From Opitutaceae bacterium (GTDB lineage Bacteria > Verrucomicrobiota > Verrucomicrobiia > Opitutales > Opitutaceae), in contig PMSP01000158.1 in the NCBI GenBank assembly GCA_003168315.1, forward strand, positions 1-11,286: DNA of 11,286 nt, read 5' to 3'. The notes beneath the pieces are model-generated. The model saw only the letters and a program-made list of their open reading frames with translations, was not told where the DNA came from and did not search any database. This document shows, piece after piece, positions 1-6,024 of the stretch (within the stretch, counting starts at the first letter, position 1; each line of letters begins with the position of its first letter). Position numbers and translations under genes: made by a program.

Positions 1-181
1 CGACGTCTCCGGCGCCGGCGACACCGCGCTCGCAGCCCTTGTCCTTGCGCTCTCAACGGGCGCCGCGCTCGAGGAGGCAGCCCACTTCGCGAACGCGGCA
101 GCGGGCGTCGTCGTCGCCAAGCTCGGCACCGCCACCGTGTCCCCGGAGGAGCTCCTCGAACACGTCTCGCGCGAGTCGTGA
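1..181 (+). CDS. rfaE1: D-glycero-beta-D-manno-heptose-7-phosphate kinase, C-terminal end (partial, 5' cut by window)
   Basis: Reading from base 2, 59 residues are visible before a TGA at 179-181. They begin DVSGAGDT, the PfkB-family signature in which the Asp of GAGD is the catalytic base. The rest (…EEAAHFANAAAGVVVAKLGT…VSPEEL…) matches closely, from memory, the end of the kinase domain of E. coli HldE. HldE continues into a nucleotidyltransferase domain, whereas this protein stops right after the kinase fold. It therefore looks like a stand-alone RfaE1/HldA kinase, with the adenylyltransferase encoded elsewhere. The kinase phosphorylates heptose 7-phosphate to the 1,7-bisphosphate in the cytoplasm. 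That product is the substrate of the next gene, gmhB, whose GTG start overlaps this stop (GTGA, 178-181). The neighbour strengthens the call over other PfkB sugar kinases such as ribokinase. The N-terminus lies outside the window. Confidence 0.88.
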   Translation, partial: DVSGAGDTALAALVLALSTGAALEEAAHFANAAAGVVVAKLGTATVSPEELLEHVSRES

Positions 182-708
182 AACGGGCGCTCTTCCTCGA
201 CCGCGACGGGACGCTGATCGTCGACAAGGTCTATCTGGCCGACCCCGCCGGAGTGGAGCTGATCCCCGGGGCGGCGGAGGGGCTGAGGCGCGCCCGATCG
301 CTCGGCTACATGATCTTCCTCTTCACGAACCAGTCGGGGATTGGCCGGGGAATCCACTCGACCGAGGACACCCTCCGGGTGAACGCCCGCATGGAGGAGA
401 TGCTCGGCCTGCCGGCGCCCGTCTTTGACGGGACCTGCATCGCCCCGGAGGGCCCCGGCGAGCCGTCCCTCTACCGGAAGCCCTCCCCGAGGTTCATCCA
501 GGAGATGGTCGCGGGGCATGGCCTCGACCCCGCCGGCTGCTGGATGGTCGGCGACTCCGCGGCGGACGTCGGAGCGGCCCTGTCGGCGGGAATCCGCGCT
601 GCCTCGGTCCGGACGGGAAGGGTCGCGCCCGAGTCCATCCCCGCCGTCGCCGAGGGAAAGGTGCCCGTCTTCGCGGATTTCGGGACCTTCGCCGCCTCGC
701 TCGCATGA
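178..708 (+). CDS. gmhB: D-glycero-D-manno-heptose 1,7-bisphosphate 7-phosphatase (HAD family)
   Basis: This is a 176-residue cytoplasmic HAD phosphatase of the HisB-N/GmhB type, the usual length for the family. Motif I is FLDRDGT, with nucleophile Asp8 and acid/base Asp10. Motif II is FTNQSG (Thr50-Ser53). The Arg100-Lys101 pair (RKPSP) and motif IV (VGDSAAD, Asp126 and Asp130) are present. It removes the 7-phosphate from heptose 1,7-bisphosphate on the way to ADP-heptose for lipopolysaccharide core. The start is GTG at 178, overlapping the kinase stop in GTGA, which implies translational coupling. The 3' end overlaps tlyA in ATGA (705-708). One oddity is the zinc loop: E. coli GmhB has four ligands (Cys-X-His … Cys-X-Cys), whereas here the loop is short and only Cys87 remains, so it probably binds no zinc. 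A histidinol-phosphatase role is possible from sequence alone, but the kinase neighbour favours GmhB. Confidence 0.87.
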   Translation: MKRALFLDRDGTLIVDKVYLADPAGVELIPGAAEGLRRARSLGYMIFLFTNQSGIGRGIHSTEDTLRVNARMEEMLGLPAPVFDGTCIAPEGPGEPSLYRKPSPRFIQEMVAGHGLDPAGCWMVGDSAADVGAALSAGIRAASVRTGRVAPESIPAVAEGKVPVFADFGTFAASLA

Positions 709-1445
709 AGAAGCGGCTGGACGAGCTCCTCGTCGCGCGAGGGCTCGCGCAGACCCGGTCGCAGGCGAAGGCGCTCGTCATGGCCGGCCGCGTGTTTCAG
801 GGGTCCGAGCGCCTTGACAAGCCCGGGCGCGAGCTGCCCGACGACGCCGGGTTGACGGTCGTCCAGCCGCCCCGGTTCGTGAGCCGCGGCGGCGAGAAGC
901 TCCAGGGGGCCCTCGACAGGTTCTCGATCGACCTCAGGGGGGCGAACGTGCTCGACGTCGGGGCCTCGACGGGGGGCTTCACCGACTGCGCCCTCCAGGC
1001 CGGCGCCGCCTCCGTCGTCTGCGTGGATGTCGGGCGCGCGCAGCTCCATTCCAGGCTCAGGGCCGACGCAAGGGTCGCCAACCTGGAGAAGCTGAACGCG
1101 CGCAACCTGGCCGCCTCCGACCTGCCCCGCGCCGCGTTTGACGCGGTCGTCATGGACCTCTCGTTCATATCGCTTAGGACGGTCCTGCCCGCGGTCTGGC
1201 CCTTCCTGCGCGAGGGGGGCGCGCTCGTCGCCCTCGTCAAGCCCCAGTTCGAGGCGGGCAAGGCCGAGGCCGACAAGGGCCGCGGCGTGATCCGCGACCG
1301 GGCGGTGCAGGAGGCGGCGCTGGCCGCCGTCCGGGATTTCGCGCTGGCCACGCTGCCGGGCTCAACCCTCCAGGGGTCGATGGACTCCCCAATCGAGGGC
1401 GCCGACGGAAACCGGGAATTCCTGTTGTACCTCCGCCGATCGTAG
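705..1445 (+). CDS. tlyA: TlyA family rRNA 2'-O-methyltransferase (hemolysin A family)
   Basis: The 246-residue product has two parts. Residues 2-63 form an S4 RNA-binding domain (KRLDELLVARGLAQTRSQAK…). It is followed by SRGGEKL and an FtsJ/RrmJ-type Rossmann methyltransferase with SAM motif LDVGASTGGFTD (83-94). All four residues of the TlyA catalytic tetrad can be placed: Lys65, Asp151 (VMDLSFISL), Lys179 (VKPQFE) and Glu238 (NREF). Family members methylate the 2'-OH of cytidines in 16S and/or 23S rRNA, which affects capreomycin and viomycin sensitivity in mycobacteria. The older haemolysin label is probably indirect. The ATG at 705 overlaps the gmhB stop, so translation is likely coupled. 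Which rRNA it modifies cannot be read from sequence. Its length, close to 250 residues, suits the short TlyA type. Confidence 0.93.
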   Translation: MKKRLDELLVARGLAQTRSQAKALVMAGRVFQGSERLDKPGRELPDDAGLTVVQPPRFVSRGGEKLQGALDRFSIDLRGANVLDVGASTGGFTDCALQAGAASVVCVDVGRAQLHSRLRADARVANLEKLNARNLAASDLPRAAFDAVVMDLSFISLRTVLPAVWPFLREGGALVALVKPQFEAGKAEADKGRGVIRDRAVQEAALAAVRDFALATLPGSTLQGSMDSPIEGADGNREFLLYLRRS

Positions 1446-1453
1446 GCATTTTT

Positions 1454-1484
1454 GGGAGGAACCGGCCCTCGGGCCGACGCAATG
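1454..1484 (+). promoter_or_regulatory. nadK ribosome-binding site with hairpin between Shine-Dalgarno and ATG
   Basis: A strong Shine-Dalgarno sequence, GGGAGGA (1454-1460), lies 21 bases from the only plausible ATG (1482), too far for normal initiation. The intervening bases 1463-1476 form a perfect 5-bp stem, CGGCC/GGCCG, with a CTCG loop. Folded, the hairpin leaves 2 + 5 = 7 unpaired bases between Shine-Dalgarno and ATG, a normal spacing. The sequence and pairing are seen directly; function as a spacing-shortening hairpin is inferred. Confidence 0.5.
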
Positions 1485-2324
1485 AAACCCATCCGCTCGC
1501 TCGCATTTGTCGTCAACGCCAGCAAACCAGGCGCGACCGAGCTCGCGCGCGTGCTGGTGGCCGCGGCCAGCGCGAAGGGCGTGCGGCACAAGCAGACGAC
1601 GCGCTTTCCCCTGCCCCGGGGCTACCTGCACGGCTGCGACGCCTGCTGCGTCATCGGGGGCGACGGGACGCTCCTCGGGGTCGTCCGCGAGGCGGCTCTT
1701 GAGCAGGTCCCGATCATTGGCGTCAACCGGGGCAGCCTCGGCTTCCTCACGACCTTCTCGCCGGAGGAGGCGCGCCTCGGCCTGGACTCGCTCCTGCAGG
1801 GGAAATTCAACGTGGACATGCGCGCCATGCTCTCCTGCTCGGTCGCCGGCGGCCCGGCGAGCCTCGCCCTGAACGACATCCTCATCAAGGACGAGCTCAC
1901 CAACCGGCTCGTCCACCTCGAGGTCTTCGCGGACGACGAGCTCGTCACCGACTACCTTTGCGACGGGCTCATCCTGGCGACGGCGACGGGGTCGACGGCG
2001 TACAACCTCTCGGCGGGCGGCCCGATCGTCCACCCGGCCGCGGACGTCGTCGCGGTGACGCCGATCTGCCCTCACACGCTCACGAACCGCTCGATCATCT
2101 TCCGGGACAGCGTGAGGCTGCGGGTGCACAACCGCACCGCGGGGACGCACGTCCTTGTGGGAGTGGACGGCCACGGCGAGATCAGGGCCAAGACGGACGA
2201 CGCGATCAACATCTCCATTGCAAAGGTCCGGCTCCCGCTCGCCCAGCAGAAGGACTATTCCCACTTCGCCGTCCTTCGCACCAAGCTCAAGTGGAGCGGC
2301 GGAGCGGCTGAGCGCAACGCCTAG
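1482..2324 (+). CDS. nadK: NAD kinase
   Basis: The 280-residue ATP-NAD kinase makes NADP+ from NAD+ in the cytoplasm. Visible signatures are GGDGT (59-63, with the conserved Asp61), the NRGSLGFLT strand (82-90), the NDI segment (131-133), the glycine-rich TGSTAYNLSAGGP (169-181) and the ICPHTL segment (195-200). Length and motif order fit bacterial NadK. I chose ATG 1482 because the protein then begins MKPIRSLAFVVN, where family members begin. An in-frame TTG at 1452 would add ten residues of unlikely leader and sits on the Shine-Dalgarno itself. The gap from tlyA is 36 bases, so nadK probably shares the block 1 transcript. The spacing to its Shine-Dalgarno is abnormal (see the 1454-1484 entry). 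The TAG stop at 2322-2324 interlocks with the stop of the convergent M16 gene. The call is secure. Confidence 0.95.
   Translation: MKPIRSLAFVVNASKPGATELARVLVAAASAKGVRHKQTTRFPLPRGYLHGCDACCVIGGDGTLLGVVREAALEQVPIIGVNRGSLGFLTTFSPEEARLGLDSLLQGKFNVDMRAMLSCSVAGGPASLALNDILIKDELTNRLVHLEVFADDELVTDYLCDGLILATATGSTAYNLSAGGPIVHPAADVVAVTPICPHTLTNRSIIFRDSVRLRVHNRTAGTHVLVGVDGHGEIRAKTDDAINISIAKVRLPLAQQKDYSHFAVLRTKLKWSGGAAERNA
2321..2324. other. Interlocked convergent stop codons on CTAG
   Basis: CTAG carries the nadK stop on the + strand (TAG, 2322-2324) and the M16 peptidase stop on the - strand (TAG, complement of 2321-2323). The two genes overlap tail to tail by four bases, so there is no space for a terminator between them. 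Confidence 0.95.
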
Positions 2325-4885
2325 GGCCTGACGACGAGCTGCGTCCGCTTGGACTTCTGGAAATGCGCCTTGGCGAAGTCCACAAGGGCGCCGATCGTGA
2401 CGTCGTCGATCAGGCCGTCGTACTTCTTCCAGTGGTTGGCCCCCCTGCCCTGCAGCGTGTCGATGGCGGCCTGCATGGCGCGCGACGAGTTTGTCTGGAG
2501 CCCCTTGCGCTGCCCCGCCTTCAGCCGGACCTGGCAGCGACGCAGCTCCTCGGCCGTCACCTCGCCCGCCTGGACCCGCTCGATCTCGAGCCCGATCTCG
2601 GCCAGGACCTCGGACTCTTTCCCGGGCTGCGTCCCGGCCATGAAGTAGAACATCGCCGCGCTCCGGCATGCCAACCGGCCGGAACGGATGAAATAGGCCA
2701 GCCCCTTCTGGTCCCTCACCCGCTCGAACAGGCGCGAAGCCATCCCGCTGAAGAGCTCGTCGGCCACGTCCCCGACATGGAAGTCCTTCGCCTGGACGAC
2801 CGAACCCGGGAACGCCTGGAGGACGACGGCCTGCTCCCGCGGCTGCTTCTCGACAAAATCGCCGGGCTCCTTGGGCCCGTCGAAGGTGGGACCGGGACCG
2901 AGCGGGATCCCGCCCGGGATCCGCGAGAGGAAGGCCTCGAGCCTCGGGACGAGCTTCCTCGGCTCAAAGTCGCCGACCACCGCCAGGACGACGCCCGGCC
3001 CCACGAGGAGGCGCTTCCAGAGGTCCGACAGGTCCAGGGCCTGGGTTGCCGCCACCCCCTTCTCGTCACCCTGGGCGCTCAGTGAGAAGGGGTGCGTGCC
3101 GAAGAATTTCTTGCGCAGCATGCGCCTGGCGAGGGAGACGACGTCGTCCTTCTCCTCCCGGAGCGCGGCAAGCTGGGCGTCGCGCTCGACCCCGAGCGTC
3201 CCCGCCGCGAATGCGGGCGCGAGCGCCCCGTCCGCGATCAGGCCCAGGGCGAGGTCCGCGTCGGGCGGGAGCACCTCGGCCGAAAGCCCGAGCGTGTTGT
3301 CGCCCGAGAAGGAATGGAACGAGCCGCCCACCTCCTCGATGCGCCGGGCCACGTCGGCGGCGCTGCGCCGCCTGGTGTCCTTCGTCAGGAGCGTGCCGAG
3401 GAGGGCAGAGCTTCCCCTGCGCTTCGGCAGCTCGCTCAAGGGGCCCCCGTGGGCCAGCAGCCGAATGTGGAGGTTCGGCAGGCGGCGGTCCGGCTGGAGC
3501 ACGATCCGCGCCCCGTTCGGCAGGAGGACCTCCTCGAACTCGGGGCGGCCGCCGAGGGAGGCTGCGGCGCTCGCCGTCGCCGGGCCGTCCGACAGTGGCT
3601 CGAGGGACACGGAGATCAGGCGGCTCGGGACCAGGTGCTCGCGCAGCGTCCTCCCCAGGTCGGAGGGCCCCACCCGCCTCAGCCTCTCGAAGTAGGTGCG
3701 GCTGAAATCGAGGTCGCCGACGACGACCTCGGCCACGCCGAGCCGCGAGGCCTGGCCGCTCATGGTCTTGCAGGTGTTGATCTCGGAGACCACGGACTGG
3801 CGGTAGGCCTTCCTCACCTGGGCCTCGTTGAACGCGCGTGGGGCGGCATGGGCCGAGAGGACGCCGATGATCGCGGCCTGCGCCTCCTCGCGCTTGCCGG
3901 CGTCGCAGGTGAACGTGATGCAGAAGAGGCCGCTCGTCCCCGGGTTCCAGCTGGCGGCGTCGATCGTGTGGACGAGCTTCCGCCTTTCCCGGATCTCCTG
4001 CCAGAGGACCGAGCTCTCGCCGCCGCCGAGGGCGAGCGCAAGGGCGTCCAGGGCCGGGGCCGCGGGGTCGGTCAGCCCCGGTATGGGCCACGCGAGCGCG
4101 GCGCGGGTTATCTCGACCTTCTCGTAGCGGTGCAGGCTGCGGGGGCCGAGCTGGAGCGGCTCCGACGGCACGAGGACCGGCGCGAGCCTCGACCTCGGCG
4201 CGGCGCCAAAGTGCCTCTCGACGGACTGGCGCGCCCCGGTCGTCCCGACGTCGCCCGCGATGACCACCACCATGTTGTTCGGGACGTACCGCTCGCGGTA
4301 GTAGCCAACGAGTGCGGCCCGGTCGGCCGCCGAGAAGACGTCCTTGTGGCCGATGACCGGCTGGCGGTAAGGGTGCTCCCTGAACGCCGTCGCGAAGACG
4401 GCCTCCCAGAGGCGGTTGTCCGGGTCGTCCCGGGTCATCGCGATCTCGCGCAGGATCACGTCCTTCTCCCGGACCGCCTCGTCCTCGGGCAGCGTCGAAT
4501 GCAGGACGGCGTCGGCCAGCACGTCCACCGCGACGTCCAGGTTCTCGCTCGGGATGTCGATGAAGTAGACGGTGCGGTCGAAAGTCGTGTAGGCGTTGAT
4601 GTAGCCGCCGTTCGCCTGGACGGTCGCCGAGATCTCCCGGCCGCTCCGGCGGTGGGTGCCCTTGAACAGCATGTGCTCCAGGTAATGCGAGAGCCCGGCC
4701 CCGAGCTGGGCGCCCTCGTGGATGCTTCCCGTCCTGACCCACACCTGCACCGAGGCCAGCGCCGCGGAGCGGTCCGGCTTTATGAGGAGCGTGAGCCCGT
4801 TCGGCAGCACAGTCCGCTCAACGGGTTCGCGCCAGAAGGCGTCGAGAAGGGCACGGTCCGCATTCGGGAGTTTCGGCTTCGGCAT
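2321..4885 (-). CDS. M16 family zinc metallopeptidase, two-domain (pitrilysin/insulinase-like)
   Basis: The 854-residue product contains two M16 halves. The N-terminal half has the inverted zinc motif HYLEH (His67-His71, with Glu70 as general base) and a third ligand, Glu147 (ILREI), 76 residues after His71, as the family expects. An M16C domain follows (about 195-380). The second half starts near 450 (EEVLLPNGARIVLQ). It has GSSALLGTLLTKDT (491-504) where the zinc motif would be, so it is the usual inactive lid half. It ends with an M16C domain containing GLAYFIRSG. No signal peptide or membrane segment is visible, which suggests cytoplasmic peptide degradation, although many large bacterial relatives are exported. 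ATG 4885 has a good Shine-Dalgarno (AAGGGAG, 7 bases away) inside the 14-base gap after the upstream gene, so the two form an operon. The substrate is unknown. The 3' end interlocks with nadK. Confidence 0.9.
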   Translation of the reverse strand: MPKPKLPNADRALLDAFWREPVERTVLPNGLTLLIKPDRSAALASVQVWVRTGSIHEGAQLGAGLSHYLEHMLFKGTHRRSGREISATVQANGGYINAYTTFDRTVYFIDIPSENLDVAVDVLADAVLHSTLPEDEAVREKDVILREIAMTRDDPDNRLWEAVFATAFREHPYRQPVIGHKDVFSAADRAALVGYYRERYVPNNMVVVIAGDVGTTGARQSVERHFGAAPRSRLAPVLVPSEPLQLGPRSLHRYEKVEITRAALAWPIPGLTDPAAPALDALALALGGGESSVLWQEIRERRKLVHTIDAASWNPGTSGLFCITFTCDAGKREEAQAAIIGVLSAHAAPRAFNEAQVRKAYRQSVVSEINTCKTMSGQASRLGVAEVVVGDLDFSRTYFERLRRVGPSDLGRTLREHLVPSRLISVSLEPLSDGPATASAAASLGGRPEFEEVLLPNGARIVLQPDRRLPNLHIRLLAHGGPLSELPKRRGSSALLGTLLTKDTRRRSAADVARRIEEVGGSFHSFSGDNTLGLSAEVLPPDADLALGLIADGALAPAFAAGTLGVERDAQLAALREEKDDVVSLARRMLRKKFFGTHPFSLSAQGDEKGVAATQALDLSDLWKRLLVGPGVVLAVVGDFEPRKLVPRLEAFLSRIPGGIPLGPGPTFDGPKEPGDFVEKQPREQAVVLQAFPGSVVQAKDFHVGDVADELFSGMASRLFERVRDQKGLAYFIRSGRLACRSAAMFYFMAGTQPGKESEVLAEIGLEIERVQAGEVTAEELRRCQVRLKAGQRKGLQTNSSRAMQAAIDTLQGRGANHWKKYDGLIDDVTIGALVDFAKAHFQKSKRTQLVVRP

Positions 4886-4899
4886 CAGGTTGCTCCCTT

Positions 4900-5337
4900 T
4901 TAGGCGGACCCGACCGCTTCCGCGGCGGACGCACCCCGGGGGCGCCGTGTCGGCAGGAATGGCTTCACGAAGACCTCGTCGAACTCATACAGGTCCGCGA
5001 AGTCCTCGCGGCGGTCGTTATCGGTCTTGCTGAAGGCGTTATACTCAATCAGGTTAAATACGATGTCTCCAAAGTCCTGGCAGCGGCGCACGCCCCAAGA
5101 ATTAAGGACGGTCTTGGTGAGAGGGCCGTACTGCTCGAGGGCGTACATCCTGAGTCCGTCCAGGAGCTCCGGGCCGGTCACATGCCGGGACTTGCCGCTG
5201 CGGCTCGCATCCTTCTTGCGGATCTCCTTCACCGTGTGGTCGAGCCCCAGTCGGACGAAATCATATGCCTTCCGGTCAAATCGGCCGTCCTCCTTGCAGA
5301 TCAGGGCGACGATGCGTGGGAAATCCGAATCTTGCAT
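4900..5337 (-). CDS. Conserved hypothetical protein, Minf_1886-like (Verrucomicrobiota/Planctomycetota family)
   Basis: The protein has 145 residues from the preferred start and no known function. I recognise the family by conserved stretches: RKAYDFVRLGLDHTVK near the N-terminus, SRHVTGPELLDGLRMYALEQYGPLT, LNSWGVRRCQDFGDIVFNLIEYN, then KTDNDRREDFADLY.FDE.F.KPFLP. These match, from memory, the Minf_1886-type family (TIGR04138) described from Planctomycetes and Verrucomicrobia. It looks like a small soluble helical protein without signal peptide or membrane span. A possible start at 5358 adds seven residues (MAISCRN), with only a weak GGGG upstream. I prefer ATG 5337 because relatives start at the equivalent MQ, although no Shine-Dalgarno is clear there. 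It is promoter-proximal in a two-gene unit with the M16 peptidase (14-base gap). Its C-terminal 20 or so residues are low-complexity and probably disordered. Confidence 0.8.
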   Translation of the reverse strand: MQDSDFPRIVALICKEDGRFDRKAYDFVRLGLDHTVKEIRKKDASRSGKSRHVTGPELLDGLRMYALEQYGPLTKTVLNSWGVRRCQDFGDIVFNLIEYNAFSKTDNDRREDFADLYEFDEVFVKPFLPTRRPRGASAAEAVGSA

Positions 5338-5483
5338 GTTTCGACACGAAATTGCCATGCGCCGCCCCGCAGCGCAACATTGCCCTTCAAATGCACCCTA
5401 TCTGCGCCAATATTGGCAAGTTGCAAAAGATTAGCTTCTAGGCTGGCAAATAGGTGTAAATACCCCCACAGTTTTTCCCAACA
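5338..5483. promoter_or_regulatory. Divergent intergenic region between the hypothetical/M16 unit and the Fur-like gene
   Basis: This stretch must hold the promoters of both diverging units. It is clearly AT-richer than its surroundings, especially 5405-5483. It contains a 12-bp palindrome (5406-5417), two TGGCAA copies 30 bp apart (5414 and 5444) and TTGCAA at 5421-5426. TTGGCA (5413) and TTGCAA (5421) resemble -35 elements on the + strand, but I found no convincing -10 at 16-18 bp from either, so I do not call exact promoters. The Fur-like gene start has no Shine-Dalgarno; the bases before it are pyrimidine-rich. Confidence 0.6.
5406..5417. promoter_or_regulatory. Perfect palindrome GCCAATATTGGC, candidate operator
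   Basis: The 6+6 inverted repeat is exact and has no spacer. It lies 67 bp upstream of the Fur-like ATG and about 70-90 bp upstream of the divergent hypothetical gene. It is suited to binding a dimeric regulator controlling both directions, perhaps the adjacent Fur-like protein itself. It differs from the classical Fur box (GATAAT units). The palindrome is seen; its function is inferred. Confidence 0.4.
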
Positions 5484-6014
5484 ATGATCGCTTCGACACA
5501 AACCAATCACCCGATCGCCGGGGTCACTGGCAAGGACCAGACGCCCGTCGAGGTCGCCTGTTACAAATTGAAGGAAGCCGGCCTGAGGATCACGCAGCCG
5601 CGCGTTGCGATCCTTGCCGCCCTCATCAAGAGCGGGCGCCCGACGAGCATCGACGCCCTCCACGGCGAGCTGGGACCGAACTCCTGCGACATCGTCACCG
5701 TCTACCGCTGCATGGCCGCCTTCGAGTCGATCGGGCTCGTCCGCCGCGCGTTCCTGATCAACGGGACCAGCCTCTACGAGATCAACTTGGGCGATCCGAA
5801 CCGCTACCACGTCGTCTGCAAGCAGACCAACAGGGTCGACGAGCTGGACTCGGCTTCCGCGAACGAGTTGCGCCGCGCCGTCCAGGTGGTCGAGGAGGCC
5901 CTCCGGGCCCAGGGCTATGCCGAGGTCGGGCACATCGTCGAGTTCTTCGGCAAGTCCCCGTCGAGCCATCGCTCCCAGTCCGAGGTCTCGGTCCCCGCGG
6001 GCACCTCGAGCTGA
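5484..6014 (+). CDS. Fur-superfamily transcriptional regulator with degenerate metal sites
   Basis: The 176-residue product has the Fur fold order. A winged helix runs from about 25 to 100 (LKEAGLRITQPRVAIL, then DIVTVYRCMAAFESIGLVRR, matching the TVYR…L..F…G.V recognition region). A shorter dimerisation part follows, with RYHVVCKQTNRVDEL where Fur has HHDHLICLDCGKVIEF. By alignment Glu99, His109, Cys112 and His150 remain. The second Cys of CXXC is Thr115, the HH.H cluster is reduced to one His, and the C-terminal Cys pair is absent. The structural zinc site therefore looks lost and the regulatory metal site is incomplete. About 24 extra residues precede the DNA-binding domain, and the tail (157-176) is Ser-rich. 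It faces an SOD gene convergently, and Fur-family proteins (Fur, Nur, Mur) often control SOD. It may sense metal differently or act independently of metal; the target is unknown. Confidence 0.82.
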   Translation: MIASTQTNHPIAGVTGKDQTPVEVACYKLKEAGLRITQPRVAILAALIKSGRPTSIDALHGELGPNSCDIVTVYRCMAAFESIGLVRRAFLINGTSLYEINLGDPNRYHVVCKQTNRVDELDSASANELRRAVQVVEEALRAQGYAEVGHIVEFFGKSPSSHRSQSEVSVPAGTSS

Positions 6015-6024
6015 CGCCGGACTC

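Noticed and set aside
705..1445. Haemolysin function for the TlyA gene
   Set aside because: The complete S4 plus FtsJ-like catalytic tetrad supports rRNA methylation. The haemolysin label is historical and probably indirect.
1452..1481. TTG start adding ten residues to nadK
   Set aside because: The TTG overlaps the Shine-Dalgarno itself, and NAD kinases begin at the equivalent of ATG 1482.
1362..2669. 435-codon open frame on the - strand across nadK and the M16 end
   Set aside because: It spans two confidently identified genes out of frame and shows no motif.
3092..4903. 603-codon open frame on the + strand opposite the M16 gene
   Set aside because: Its composition is Arg/Gly/Ala/Pro-rich with no recognisable domain. 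It runs antisense to a gene with clear zinc-site motifs and is explained by GC-rich codon positions.
5413..5462. Possible sigma-70 promoters (TTGGCA or TTGCAA as -35, TAAATA as -10)
   Set aside because: No pair has both good consensus and 16-18 bp spacing, so I describe the region without naming a promoter.
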